Source: Acridotheres tristis (lineage: Eukaryota > Chordata > Aves > Passeriformes > Sturnidae). Taken from it: DNA of 64,000 bases. Positions within the stretch are counted from its first letter, which is position 1, and each line of letters opens with the position of its first letter. The translations under genes were made by a program, and so were the position numbers. The notes beneath the pieces were generated by a model. That model was not told where the DNA came from. It saw only the letters and a program-made list of their open reading frames with translations, and made no database searches. This document shows, in pieces, positions 48,803-61,917 of this stretch. The stretch spans positions 53,061,154-53,125,153 of the forward strand of contig CM072887.1 of NCBI GenBank assembly GCA_037013685.1, given 5' to 3'.

Positions 48803-48829
48803 TAATTATGTATCTTAAATACATAATTA
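48803..48829. repeat. Perfect 11-bp inverted repeat with 5-base loop
   Basis: TAATTATGTAT (48,803-48,813) is followed by the loop CTTAA and then ATACATAATTA (48,819-48,829), its exact reverse complement. AT-only palindromes of this kind can extrude as cruciforms or simply bind homeodomain factors; function is unknown. Confidence 0.95.
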
Positions 48830-49854
48830 TATCAAGGGAAATATCTGCTTGTATGTCAGATAACTGAGTATTCTATTGCCACAACTAAAGGAATTTTCCA
48901 ATTGCTTGGGAAAGGTATTTTTTCCTCCTTTTCATTTTAGAGATCAAATAGAGCATACCCTCCATTTGCTTGTCAGAATTAGAAATCTAAGTTAAGAAGA
49001 TGTTTAGAGAAAGGGTTTTTTTGCTACCTTGCTGTTAAAATAATGTTTTTCTGTCTATAACCACAATATTTTCAACATTGTAATGCTAGGAAGGAAGGAC
49101 AAGATTACTAGCTATCATCTCTGATTTCGCTGTTTCCTGTTTCATGTCTTATATGGCCTAAAATTTCTGTAGATAAATGCAGTTTCCAAGTTAAACACAG
49201 ACGTGCTGCAGTTTAATTCTGGCAGGTGCTATTGTGTTTGTGCTATAAAAGGAGTTACCTGATCTTGCTTGTCTTTGAAGCTGAGCCAACAAGGGGGCTG
49301 ATTCGGCTTTCCCTCAAACAGGCAGTGATGTAAAAAAGAAATTTTCACCAGCAAGTACTTTTCAGAGGTGAAACAGGTCCACAGTGAAGAGCTTGTTTTC
49401 CAGTCCTTCCTGGACTCTCACAAATACCTGCCTGCTGTTCCTTAGGAATTATGCTTTCCTTTGCAATTTTTGAATGTGCTTTGCAGCAGTTTGTGGAGAT
49501 GCTGATACAAAAGGATAAAGGTTAAGGGTGTTCTAAGAGGTATCATACAGAAAATAGGTAAGGAGAGAGAAACTGGCAATATAATGCAGAGATTAAGAAA
49601 GTGTGTTGCAAGAAAGGATGTAAAGATGCATGCAAATAGGAGAATTAAACAGGACAAAATAAGATAGTAGGCCGTGATTGAGAATGGTTAACATGAAAAC
49701 ACAAGGCAGGCAAAAAGGAACTAAGACAATACCTATTGAAATTTCATTCATCAGAGGAACAAGAGAAACAAGAACCTAATTTTCATAAGCATCCTAAAGT
49801 TCAGCAGGTATAAAATCATACAGTTAAATTACAGAATACCAACACTCTAAATCA

Positions 49855-49873
49855 TGCATACATACATACAAAC
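49855..49873. repeat. Short (CATA)n microsatellite
   Basis: About four CATA units in a row, the first interrupted by G. Minor simple repeat. Confidence 0.85.
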
Positions 49874-51357
49874 AAGATGTTTAAAAAAATAAATGTAATC
49901 TTATTTTAAACTGCTTATGGTTCCCCCCAGAACCTATTTAGACATTTTGTCTGTAATACCCTGGCATGGTTCCTGTAAAAATGGGAGCAATTTGAGATTC
50001 AGCAAGTTGGTTAGCAATTTAACTGAAAAAAAATCAACCTGGTATAGTCAAATAATGTTAAAAGGTTTTACTTAAGCTCAAAAATCACAGAATTCAGGCA
50101 TGACTAAAGTGGTGCTGCTTAACCCCCTCCACTCTGTGGAAGGATTATAGCAGCTATTCATTGTTTGAAATCTCTTTTAACACTTAAATCCAGCAGATTA
50201 AAGATAGGATTTTGAGAACTGAGTACTAGGTGAGGAGATTGTGAGAAGAATAATGATAAAAGGAGCCATTGTCATCAAATTAGTTTAATTTGATAGTTAT
50301 ATTTATAGTCATGGGGGATAAAGCGTAGGAGTTGGAAATATTTTTAAATCCTGCTTCACTTCTTGTCTGTAATTTTTCTTTTCAAGTGTTATGTCTGTTG
50401 TGCCTGTATGAAAGTTGCTCAGAAACTAGAGATAATACACAAGTTTGAAAGCATCTTTTTTGCTTTTACTTCTTCAGTATTGCCAGTGTGATTCTTGTGG
50501 TTATCAGAACACATTGATTTGTAAGAAATCAGATGCTTGGCTAATAAGTACTATAAAATCTGGACACCATTAATAAAAAACGTTACAAAACAACTGCTTC
50601 TAATAGAATATAAACAAAGTCTATATTCTTCTGTCATAGTCGTCTATGCCTTTAGAGGCATTTTGACAGTTGTGTTATTTTGATTTAATCATTATATTCC
50701 TTACAGAAATATTAAGATCTACCATAAAACAGCTATCTCATTAAGGCATATATATCTTATTTACATACGATGAATGGAAAACGCAGTGGCTTTGTGGTAA
50801 CTGTTACAGAACTTTGGCACAATATTGAGTTTTGTTTCTCAAAATGGGTGGCTGTGAACTTGACTACCAATAGATTTAATGGGACTTGATAGAGATTAAT
50901 GATGCATTTGAATTTTGGGCAGTATGTGTTTTGTTGATCTGTAGGATGGGGTTTTGCTCTATTACCTTTTGGGTGAATGTTCTCTTTTTAAACTGTTGTC
51001 TCAAGTAGGCACTGGATCAGCTTTTTGAACTGTTTCATAATTCTGCACCCATTAAGGCATCTCATAACAAGTGATTTTAAAAGTTTCTAATTTTGCTTTA
51101 TAACAAATCTGATCCTGAGACAATCAGAAGGACAACTAGGGATAGCAATCTGTTAGTCTATTGACAGAAGAGTTAAATTACTTAGTTTTTTGCTATTAAT
51201 GTTTTTGTTTATTACAATGAATACCGATTGTCACAAATTCAAATAGTGCAGAAAAACTAAAATAAACACATTTTCTATATCTAACTGAAATATTTTTCTT
51301 AGACTGAAATTCTTCTGTTCAATCTTTTTTTCCCTCTAAACTACATTGCCTTGGCAG

Positions 51358-51425
51358 CTTCAAAAGGCCATATTGACATTACCAAAAATTACTTCGGAGA
51401 TTTCATGTTCCCTGGCTCTTCCATG
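51358..51425 (+). other. Exon-like segment, 68 bp (unconfirmed)
   Basis: The acceptor-like side is a T/C-rich stretch ending TTGGCAG (AG at 51,356-51,357) and the donor side is CATG|GTAAGA. A phase-1 frame is open and reads SKGHIDITKNYFGDFM then FPGSSM; an alternative phase-0 frame is open too. The stretch is too short for the open frame to be evidence. No family was recognised; a vague likeness to an ankyrin helix (LAASKGHIDI) is not enough to claim one. Confidence 0.17.
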
Positions 51426-54400
51426 GTAAGAAAACATACATGAGAGCTCATTTTTGAAGGCTTCATAAACCCAAGCTCAAGAGCCATAAGCAAAACAAAT
51501 TATCCCACATACCTTGCAAAGGCAAAAAGTCATTCCTCTCCATCCATCTGTCCCTCCAGAAGTACTGCTGAATTCAGAGTATTCCCAAAGCCTTTGATTT
51601 AAGCTACCATAAAACTTTGTTTTGAGATCAAAAGATAGTAGGCCAGTTGCACAAATGATGAGAAGACATTTCCCACCTTGGCATACTGGTGAAGGCAGGC
51701 TGGCTGCAGAATTTCAAATGCCGTAAAACCAGAGCTAGGGTGGCTGGAGGATAAAAAGTAACAGCACAGAAGTGAAGCAATCCCATCTGAGAAATGGAGG
51801 TTATACTGTCCTGTATATTTCTGCTGAAGGGAAGGATTATTTGTAACAGGAAACAATTACTCATTTTTGCGATATTGTGCTATTTTCTTATCTGTTTATA
51901 GTACTAATTGTTAATGTAATTTAAGACTAAATGTATGAGCCCTTACAGACATAAATGTTGTGCCTTCAGAATAACACATTAATTAAAATATTGTGATTAA
52001 AATATTCTGGGAATGTATTTTTCACTTGGAGTTTTTTATAATATTAAAATGAATCCCACTGTGGCTTATGTCAGTCTTGTCAAATTCTATGATGTCAGCC
52101 ATCAGAAAGATAAATGGAACAAAGGGTGGAAACAAAGAGGTAGGTTGCTGAACAGGAGACAAATCAGAATGTATATATAGCAAGAGATAGAGACGATGAC
52201 ATAAAAGGATGAACAGAGAACTGGCAGTACAGTTCTGTATGGGAGCAGAGGTGGAGAAAAAAAGTGATGTTACAATGAAAAGGGGAGATAGCTCTACACA
52301 AGAGTGAGCATCTCCATTAAGTCATCTCCAGTAAAAATGCTAAAAATACTTTAACAAGCTTAACCTGCTTAAAAATAGTATCTAAGTGCAATTTTTTGGA
52401 CCACTACTTGTTGTTCCCTTCCTATCAGAAATCCCAGGGACAAGTTTCCCTTGAATCATACTCTAACGTTATGTCAAGAAGGTATTAATGCACTGTTGGT
52501 GTTTATACCATCCTTGTTTCTAACACTACAGTGGTCCAACTCATTGTCCATGATACTTAGTGCTTTTTGCCCCACAAAAAAATATGTCTCCCGTCTGTAG
52601 TTATGTCTTTTCCCATCTAGTTTGTCTTCCTGGATCTGCTAATCATGGACAACACTGTTAGTAAGTACAAAAGGAAGGATAACACAAACCACAATTTCTA
52701 GTATATTTTATAATATCACGTGGCAGTGCAAGTGAGTTTGGTGTGCCTGTGGAGAAGTGAGGTTTGCAGCATTACAGCAGATGACTTGCTCCACCAAATG
52801 GGCATGAGGTGCCTGTCATCCTGGTACCCAAGTCCTTGTGAAAACCAGATTGTCTACAGTAAGCTGTTGTTACTGGTTTTCTCAAATATTTCAACTGCTT
52901 TGTTTGCATGTTAAAAGACAGAAGATTTCATGTATTGTCTGTTCATTTCTTTGCTGACTGGGAAGCATCTCAGTAGGTACAGCAGTTGGTTATATAGAAA
53001 CATACTCTTAAGGAAGAATGTATTATTTTATTTCTCTATCACCAAATGTAGTTTAACAGTGAGAAAGAGGAAAAGCCAACTGGCCATTTGCCACCATCTT
53101 GATGGCAACACCATGTATTTTTGTAGTCCTCAGGAATCAATTTGGGAACCACCCTCTAGGAATGCGCACTATAAAGAGAAATGTGTTGTCTGTGGCTGCT
53201 CTTGAAGTTCCATGAGGAATTTAGATTTTTATTTCAGAAGCAGAGCTGATGGCAGAACTCTAGTGAATACCATTTCCTGCTCTCCCATAGCTGAATTTTC
53301 TCCACAGAAATCTCTAGTCTCAGGCATTTTGTAGCATTGCCTGTCAGCTGTCCTGGATCTTGATCTTACAATATGTAAACTTTTTCCATACAGGTTTTTA
53401 AAACATAACCCATAAATTTCAGTGTTTGTTTCAGAAAGGCAAGCATGAATTTATATGCATATGATGACAGTAAAACAAGCTTTTTGCCCAGCAGAAGACT
53501 GAGGCATTTTTTTTGCTCACTGAGCAACTAGCAACATCCACCCTGGAAAGCCTGTTGGATGAGATTGTCAGAGCAAAAGTCTCCTTCATGGAGCAGTACA
53601 AGGAATCCACCACAAAGAAAGTGAAAAAAAAAAGAAATATACTGAAAAACAGCCCAGAAATAAATCCCAGGATGTGGCAATGGTGTTGAAGGAAAACCAA
53701 GATGGGAAGATAAGTAAAAAACAGAAATACAGTTGCAGCTCTTTATCTGAGATTAATTTCTGCCTCTCACATGGGAATAAATATTATTTTCATACTTAAT
53801 GGAACTTCAAAATTCCTTTAAGACTCCTTTTTCAGTTGAGGGCTAATTTCAATTAACCTCATGTTTTTTAACTCTCACATGAATTTCCCCCTGATAGCTA
53901 GCATCTAGATAGTGAAAGAATTGATGCCATTTACAAATTCTTCAGGGAGAGGCTTCAGTAATTTATGCTGCATTGATGTCAGCTGTGTGCAAGGCAACAT
54001 TTGTAGGTCAAGGGTGTCAATAAATGAACCTAGGTTAATGGTAAGCATACATTTTTACTAAGAGGTCATAAAGCACCCCAGAGTAGCTAGCAGATATATA
54101 AGGTGTCTGATCATCCTATCTTAGCATCTCTCATAACATTGAATGGTGTCATCTTTACACAGAAATTTGACTGTCATTAAGAGAAAAAATCAAAGAAATC
54201 CACAGATAAAAACACAGCTTTGAAGATTGTAATATTAACTGACGAAATCCAGGGGGTTGAAGATGTGACCTAGGACACAGCCTGCATTTTTCTTTGCAGT
54301 AGCACAAGACAAATTCAAAGTTTCACTCCTACCATTGAACTTCCTGGCTTTTGTCATTTTTATCATGATGTTAACATTGATAAGCATTCATCAGTGCCAA

Positions 54401-54705
54401 AGGGGTGTGTGAAAATGATTGCATAAATACAGTATTACAATGCATATAATTAATAAGAGAAAACATTCACAGGCTACTGCTGTACTTGACTTGTTTGACT
54501 TTCATCAGTTGAGCAAGAATCTGTACTTAGTTTCAAGTGTTAATATGGAGTGGGGATGAGGGAAATGTGCTAATTCTTGGAACCAATGCCCTTCTGAAGA
54601 GTGACAAGGTGGAATTTTCTAGGATACTTGAAATTTCAGTCCACTAGTATGATTATAGCATGTTGCAATGCAAAGTGGAATTTCCTAGTTAAGAATGTAT
54701 CTCAG
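51426..54705. other. Unique non-coding DNA
   Basis: No recognised repeat or gene. Open frames of 60-91 codons near 51.6, 52.7-53.2 and 53.5 kb have no identifiable domains. Confidence 0.55.
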
Positions 54706-54826
54706 GTTCCTGAGCCCCAGGCCAGTGAAAGCCGAGTGTACTGTGAAGGTGAAAATGTTCGGTCTCCAAAGTGAGAGAGCCATCCACATCGATTTGCAGC
54801 AGGCTAAGTGGCATCAGCAATGGGAG
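54706..54826 (+). other. Exon-like segment, 121 bp (unconfirmed)
   Basis: A frame starting at an ATG at 54,695 stays open for 49 codons to a TGA at 54,842. The exon-like part runs from an AG at 54,704-54,705 (ATGTATCTCAG) to TGGGAG|GTAAGC at 54,827. It reads FLSPRPVKAECTVKV then KMFGLQSERAIHIDLQQAK and WHQQWE, a protein-like mix of charged and aromatic residues, with entry in phase 2 and exit in phase 0. The segment is richer in GC and CpG (near 54,731, 54,760 and 54,790) than its neighbours. The pyrimidine tract before the acceptor is weak. The peptide was not recognised. Confidence 0.28.
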
Positions 54827-55252
54827 GTAAGCTTACAAAGCTGAGCTTAGAGAGTTGTGCTGCAGAAGTTGCACAGCACTGATTGAAGGAATCTGCATAA
54901 ACAAACCAAAGACATGGATGAAATGCCCCAACAGCACTGTCTATAGAAGCACAGTGCTGGGGGGAGGAAAATGATGTAGGGCAAAAAATGTTTCCTATAT
55001 AGCAATAAGCAAAATCGACTGTATTAAGGAAGGAACATGATTGGCTTATATTCTGTAGCAGCAGGGATTTACATCAGAGCATACTTTAGGGAAATCTGTG
55101 AAGCAAGTTTTACTTGCGGTATTGCAAAAACTTTGATATTTTACATTTCATTTGCAAGTACATGTAAAAATTTATATATGTATATATGTAGCCTATGTGA
55201 ATCTGCATTTCACTCCTCCTCCTGAGATTCACTGAGTGAACGCCAAAATCTT

Positions 55253-55268
55253 AAAAAAAAAAAAAAAA
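55253..55268. repeat. Poly-A run
   Basis: Sixteen consecutive A. No AATAAA lies within the 30 bases upstream, so it does not look like the tail of a plus-strand retrocopy. Confidence 0.9.
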
Positions 55269-56363
55269 GGCATTAAAAAAGCCCCTCATTCAAAGCAACC
55301 AGAATTCTCCTGGTACCACCACTAAGTACAATGTCACTGGTTAGGTGCATTGATTCAGTGTAAGTCAAAAAGAGGCCCAGGCTGCTTCTTAAGCTTTGTG
55401 GCCTCTAATGATTCTCTAAAAGCACATATCCTATGAATTTTGTTATTATAGTAACAACTGAAAGCAGCCAAGTTTTCTGATTTCAGGTTTCAACTTTGCT
55501 CTTCCAAGATGAGCAATGCTTCTGAGTTGAAATTGGCTGGTAGGAGATAATTAGGTAACATTTATGGAAAAGTGTTTGAAATGGTGATAATACTGCATTT
55601 TCAAGAGAACTATGGAACCTTCAAATAACACTTGTTTGTATTAATCTCTTCTTATTTCCTTTCAAAATATGGTTGATTGTAGAGACAAATTCTGAAAGTG
55701 GAATTTACAACCTGATATGCTTGTAAGGTATCGAATGTAAGGTGTCAATGTAAATTCCTTTGAAAAGGTACACAGAAATGAAATCAGTTTGAAATCAAAA
55801 AGGGAGTTGTTGATAATATTACTATCTATACACAAACCCAAATCCAGAGAAGCCTGTATGTGGGAGAAAATACTTTCCAGAGACCTAGAAACAAGCTATA
55901 TTGCCAACTTTATACACTATTCTGAACTTCCAGGAAAATTTTCTTTCACCTTTAAGGAGTTTTAAATTTCAGCTTAAAATTTAATTGCTTCAATTTCTAA
56001 ATTATTCAGATATTGTTATATACTTATAACAGTTTCAGGAACTGCATAGCAGTAGCACGTGTTGAAAAACAGGTTTTTTCCTTATAATGAAAACAAATAG
56101 TAATGGAGATCCTTAAAAATGCAAAATAAATCTGTGTATCCAAATACAGAGCCCAGGACAGCTTTTACTCACTGGGAGCTTTCAAAAAATACCTAGTTCT
56201 TTTCAGCTATAGAATAGAAATGGCACATATTTGAAGAGTAAATTTCTTGCTACAGGAAGAAAAAACAGTGGCAGAAACTGAAAATAGGGGGGCTTGTTTG
56301 GTGCCCTCTGTCCTCACTAGGACATCCTCAGTTTCTTCTTTAGGAAAGAGACCATCTGAGATG

Positions 56364-56385
56364 CTAAAGATCTTCTAAAGATCTT
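56364..56385. repeat. 11-bp exact tandem duplication
   Basis: CTAAAGATCTT is present twice in direct succession (56,364-56,374 and 56,375-56,385), each copy carrying an AGATCT palindrome. Confidence 0.92.
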
Positions 56386-59300
56386 CGGGGTTCTTAACTT
56401 CAAGTTTCCACACTTGAATATTTTTAAAGTTCAAGTTTTCAGGCTATAAACTTCAAGCACTTCTATTTAATTAGAATCTAGGCATCATACATGAATATTT
56501 TCTTATGAACAGTTTCAATAAAACATATATCATTACTTGGAAATACACGTTGAGATTGTGTGTGTATTTTTCTCCCCTGTGAATGCCAAGCTCAGGACAC
56601 ACTGTTGGATGCCAGGTGGTGTACTGTTCCCTTTTTAACAATTTGCTCTCAATTTTTAATAAATTGCTCTCATCACTTCCCTCTGACTTGGTAGCTCTCT
56701 GAGGAAGAGGAAATAATAGATTTGGTGGAAGCTATTTGGTGCAGGTATTTTCAAGGAATTATTTTCTGCATGACAAGTTTGGAATCTCAGCTTATTAGCT
56801 TTTGGTTGTGCTATATTGTCCAGTAGGGCAGAATTTGAAAGTGACTGAGAAAGAGAAAGTGATGAATATTAATAAAATGATTTGTTTTGATTTTGATCAA
56901 TTCCTGAGCAGTCTTCAGACACAACATGTGAAAAGGCTTGTTGCTTTCATGCACATGCTTCCACCATGCTGTTTGTGTGCCTCATACTGGCATGACTGGA
57001 CAGCAAGATGTAGAGATGGACAAAACCAGTGCAGACATACTGTCCAAGATTCATTTAAGTATTTTTCTTCTTTTCTGAGCATTATTTAGCTCTTTGAGGT
57101 GCATACCATCCTTTAAAAAGAAAGAAACACAGAGGGAAAAAAATAGTGGTGGTCCCATGATGTTTGCACTGTAAACCCCGAACATATGGGTGAGCTATTC
57201 CCAGTGGCTGAGACCCTGGAAATTAGTTGGGAAGGGAAGGACAATAAGGATAATGACAAAAATGGAAGTAATACTTTAAAATCATTGTTGCCAGCCACTT
57301 TGAAAGCAGGAACTAACCTGAGGCAAGACACAAATCCAGAGAAGGCAGTAAACTATGGCAAACCAACACTTTCTCCTGATGATGTGCGCCAGAGTCAGAA
57401 GATAACATTAGTTTCACCCAAAAGCCTCCTGCTGCTTCATCACTCAAGTGTAGTTAATGGAGAAAAAATGATGTAGAAGTCAGGAACAGCTCAACCCTCC
57501 AGGCAGTGCTGACATGATGGTTTGGCATGGTTTTACATTCCTTGTCTGCACTTCAAATAAACATCAGACTTCTTTACTGTTCATTTTACTTTTTCTGAAG
57601 TTTTACATGAATATGTCTGTTATGTTATGAAGTATTTTTATGTCCAGCAACACATGAAAAGCTTTGATCAAATGCCTCTCTGATCATACAAAGACCTCTC
57701 CTTTTTATTCTGCATTTTCGGGGAACTGAAAGGCTGCTATGTTAGTAGAACAGTCTGTTCCAATATGGAAGAGTAGATGCTTTATATAGCAATTTTGGGT
57801 TGTAGAGCACAGTATTATGATTTCCCTCTGGGAGAATTTCCCAGTGTTGATATGGAGCTAGAGTCATAAGCTTTGTGATTCACAAACTATACCCAGAGTC
57901 TATAACAAAAATAGCTTAATTAGGAGGGCTGCCTGACAGATATGCTAGACAATACTATCACCACTGGAGCTAGCCAGGAATTTTGTGACAAAATGGTTTT
58001 TCATCATAGCAGAATGATTCATCAAGCCTAAAACTTTCAGTGGAAACTTTCTCTTTCATCCTTCCTTTTGCAGAATGGTTTTGCAGGCTCAGGGTAGATA
58101 TAATGACAAAAGCTACAGAGCTGGCTGACTCTACTGTAACAAGGAAGCTTATCAAAAACACCTGGCCTGGTACAGACTGGAGATGCAGATCCTGACCTTC
58201 CAAATGTCCCTCACATATCTTGAGTTTTCGCTGGAGAGGGTCTTTGCACTTCAGGGGAGTTGTTCTGTTCTATGCAATTAACATAGTGTGAAGCAGGGAC
58301 CTGAGCCTTGTTCTTCCATGCTCTCGGTGGCTTCTCCACTGCGTTACAGAGTGGCTTCAGCCTGTGCTGGCACAGTGGCTGCTGGGCTGCCTGAAAGGGA
58401 GCAACTCCAGTGAGGAGGCTGAGCAATGAGGACTCGGGTATTCATCTGCATGGATGCAGGTGTGGGAGGAGCTCCCACATCCATCGACTTCCTTCCCATC
58501 TTCTTTCCATCTCCAGCTGAAGAGATTGGGAGGAAATTTCCCACTTCTGGTTATTCCTCATCATGTTTCTGTTTTTCAGCATCTGGCTAGCAAGCAGCTC
58601 TTTGCTTCTCAGCTCTACCACAAGACATATTCTCTGAGAAATCTGGGTATTCTGCATTAGCATGCTTGTGAGGGAATGCTTTAAGTGACAAACAACCTGT
58701 GGCTGCCTGTGACAGAAATGAAATAGTTCTTTCTGAAAGCTGCTTTAGTTCCTTGGATCAGGATGCCCTGAGAGGAAGAAATATGCATGTGGGTGGTCTT
58801 AGGACAGCTGAGTTCTGTTGTCAGAATCAACATTTGGAAATTCAGGTAAAGCAATTCTAGATTAGGGGCACTTCTTTAAAATTTAAACATTGTCTGCACT
58901 GTTGCTTGCAGCTCTTTTTTCACAACAAACTTACAGTTTTTCATTTCTTCTATTGGCCCTGGAAAAACTATTTTATCTCTTAATGTACTGCTATCATTTC
59001 TCCCTGGAAAATCTTTTCCCCTTTGTCCAGATTACTGCTGCTTCTTTACGCTCTATAAGTGTCCAATAAATATGGCAAAAAAAAAATTTAAAAGTCTTTT
59101 CAAACACAGTTGAATTTTGTGGATTGTGTTAAGCCTAATATGTATTCAAATGAACATTGCTGCCCTTGCATTCTCAGCTCTTCTTCAGTCTGGTTGGAGA
59201 ACTGAACTGTGCCACAAAGTTTTACAATTGCAACAATTCAGGGGTAAGGAGATGGAAAGCATGTCTAATACTAAACTTTGTCTTTCTTTAAGATCAGATA

Positions 59301-60817
59301 GCTTTGCCTACATCTTTGTCTGATGAGACATTTTATCATGAGAAAGAACTTTTTGCCAGTTCTTGTTTTAAAATTTTTTCCTCATGATTGGACAGTGTAA
59401 CACAACAGGCAAAGTATATAATTAAAAGATCACATTATTTATACATAGGCAGAAACATGCACAGTTTTGTCAATGACTGCAAGTAGAAAAAGCCCTGTCT
59501 TTTATAAGAAATAATGTGTTACAGAAACTAGTACAACTTCCCTTGCACACAAGTGTTTCCTATAATGTGAGTCCAGTTATCAATCATAAGAAGTTCACTA
59601 AGCAAAAATTTTATAACATGCTGAAGGAAGGAAAGCATGATGCCAAAAAACAGGCAGTCAGGAATTTATCAGTTTGTTCTCTCAAAATCATGACATCATC
59701 TTAAAAAGAGTACATTTGGCTATTCTTTTATATCTGTCTCTGTTTTTTGTATATGAGGATTTGTGTTTAAAATATTTTGTATAATAGTAGGGACAAGGCA
59801 TTTTTTTAAAAAGGACAAAGAAATAATTTTCACATAATACCTTAAATTCAGGAGAGGAGATCTAGGAAAATCACATAGCACAAAGCCCTCAATAAAAATT
59901 GCCAGACTTGACAATATAGCCTCCTAATTATAATTTTTTTCACTGCAGGTTTCTATTCTGATAGAACATCCAGAATTCAGATCCAGCATACAGAATAGTT
60001 CCCCCTTGAATGCATTTTTTCCTAACTAGGAAAAGAGAATTATTTATTGTCACTTCCATTTGCACTGCCACAAAATATGACACTTTAATTCATTATAAGG
60101 ATCGCCCAAGACTCTCAGGACAAGATCTCTTGCACAAGATCCCACAATGACTGTATTTGGTCTACAACAGTAACTTTTTTTTAGAAAAACAATTGCTATT
60201 TGGAGGAAATTGAGCTGCTCCACAGACTTTTCACAGTCTATCTGTCAGAGGGAGATTCCTGGAGAGGCCATTAAAATTTAATATTTCAAAATTGAACTCT
60301 ATTGTATGCTTAGCAGGTATTTTTAGCTTCCAAAATTATTTGTATTGTTTCTTAGAGACTGAATAATATATACTAAATGAGAGAAATTCTTCTACCTAGC
60401 AGTGAGTGGATCCAGAATAACTCCATTCTCTTGAATGGTATCACTTCAGCTTTAGGGAAAGCAAGATTAGGTTTTGTATGTCTTTCAGTTTGCTGGGTTT
60501 CCATAAGTGTGCTACTGTATTCCACAGTTTTCCTAGTGTTAGTTAAACAAGTATAAGGGGTTTTTGCCAGTTCTGGCAATTTTGTTTCTCTTTCTCCAGT
60601 AGTTATTTCATCAAATACTCTCTAAGCACATATTTACCAGTCTCTGTAATATTACTTGATATGGTATAGAGCTATTTTATTGTCTTCCTAATGTTAGTTG
60701 ATAAAGTAAGTATTTCTCAGTTATTGGAATACTGTAGCTCTTTATATATATAAAGGAGGTATTTCACACTTTCGTGGTTGGGAGTATTCTTCCATTTGTC
60801 TGCAATATTTTATTACA

Positions 60818-61465
60818 GTGCATTTGAAAGTTCCAAAATTGATTTTTTGGCCTATAATGTGTTTTGTACAGAACTTTCTTACTCTTAGTATTGATTTCAC
60901 TGTATCTTTGTCTCTAAATTTTTTGTACTTCCCAATTTTCTTTAATATTAGCTTTGGGTATAAAAGGAAGTGTAAGTCTTGCTCTTTGATGCTGTTTGGA
61001 ATTTCCGAGTCCCTTCTTCTAGTAATGTTTAGTCTTAAAAGTCAAGAGTCCCCCTGGCTGTCAAAACCCACACAATTATTAAAAATATCCACACATCAAC
61101 CCCTCTACAGTAAATTTCGAACTTGGCATTTCCACCCCCCACTCCCCCACTTTGCATTCCAGTGTTTGTCCCTCATCTTCTTTGCTTCCAAGTTTTCTGT
61201 TTCTTACTTATTCACTACATCCTTCATTATCCTTCAGTTCCTTTACCACATGTTGTCCTTCTCCTTTTTTCCCATGACACCTTACCCAATTTCACTGTTC
61301 CCTGCTTCTTCTCCTCTAGCCTTCTTTTCTGCTCTATTTCCCCAGTTTCTCCCACTGCCATATTTAAGGAATGCAGAAATAAAGAGGGGATCTTTTTTTC
61401 ACAAGGGGCAATTTAATATTTGCTGTCAGAGACTTCAGAGACGTAGTGTCCATATTTGTTGAAAG
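60818..61465. other. Strand-asymmetric, pyrimidine-rich region with a 214-codon open frame
   Basis: The plus strand is strongly C+T-rich, most clearly from 61,120 to 61,360. That depletes the purine-containing stop codons and leaves the longest open frame in the window (60,818-61,462, plus strand). The peptide is dominated by Phe, Leu, Ser and Pro and has no recognisable domain. A second plus-strand frame is also open over 61,123-61,416, as expected from composition and not from coding. I do not call it a gene. Confidence 0.7.
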
Positions 61466-61917
61466 TATTCTAGCTACAGCTTTATTCAGAGCAGTGGGAG
61501 AAAATGGTATATTGATAAAGGGGAAAAAAACTTACAGATTACTTCAGGGGGCAAGTTTTAAGGAAACAAAGACACTTGTCACATTTTTGGTAGTCCTGTA
61601 AACATTGGGGATTCCCTTCATAATATTCTGCTCTGAAAAATGTCCTTTCATTCCTGCTCTCAGTTTCTTCAGGCAGCAAGTTAGAATGGGAAAAGAAGTG
61701 GTCTGTGAGGAGGGAAAAGCATGTATGAACCACAGAGGGAGATGCAAGCTGCAGTTTTTGCTTAAGGAGGAAATATTTCTCTAGTTCTTGATTCTAATTT
61801 TCTTCCTTTTTCAAAGCAGTTACCCTGACATTATGCTACAGTAATTACAATAAATACTGAATTATTTTCCGCATAAGGAAAATGTTCAGAATTAATAGAA
61901 ACTAGTTCTGTTTTTAG
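61466..61917. other. Unique non-coding DNA
   Basis: Nothing recognised. The right end supplies a T-rich acceptor-like stretch (GTTCTGTTTTTAG). Confidence 0.5.

Larger units (their letters stand above)
48396..51357. other. Unique AT-rich non-coding DNA
   Basis: No gene or repeat family was recognised apart from the small hairpin and (CATA)n run listed separately. The end of the interval (51,320-51,357) is pyrimidine-rich and ends CCTTGGCAG. Confidence 0.55.
54827..60817. other. Unique non-coding DNA
   Basis: No repeat family was recognised. A 96-codon plus-strand frame at 57,186-57,476 begins with ATG and is hydrophilic, but it has no recognisable domain or flanking signal. A GC-richer block at 58,150-58,680 carries overlapping open frames on both strands without features. 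Confidence 0.5.

Noticed and set aside
52080..52095. TTCTATGAT motif resembling a CR1 3' terminus
   Set aside because: The preceding sequence lacks the CR1 3' UTR blocks (no AAGGTCCCTTCCAA-like block), so the match is chance.
53253..55268. Poly-A run at 55,253-55,268 as the tail of a processed pseudogene
   Set aside because: No AATAAA precedes it closely and no intronless gene body or target duplication was recognised upstream.
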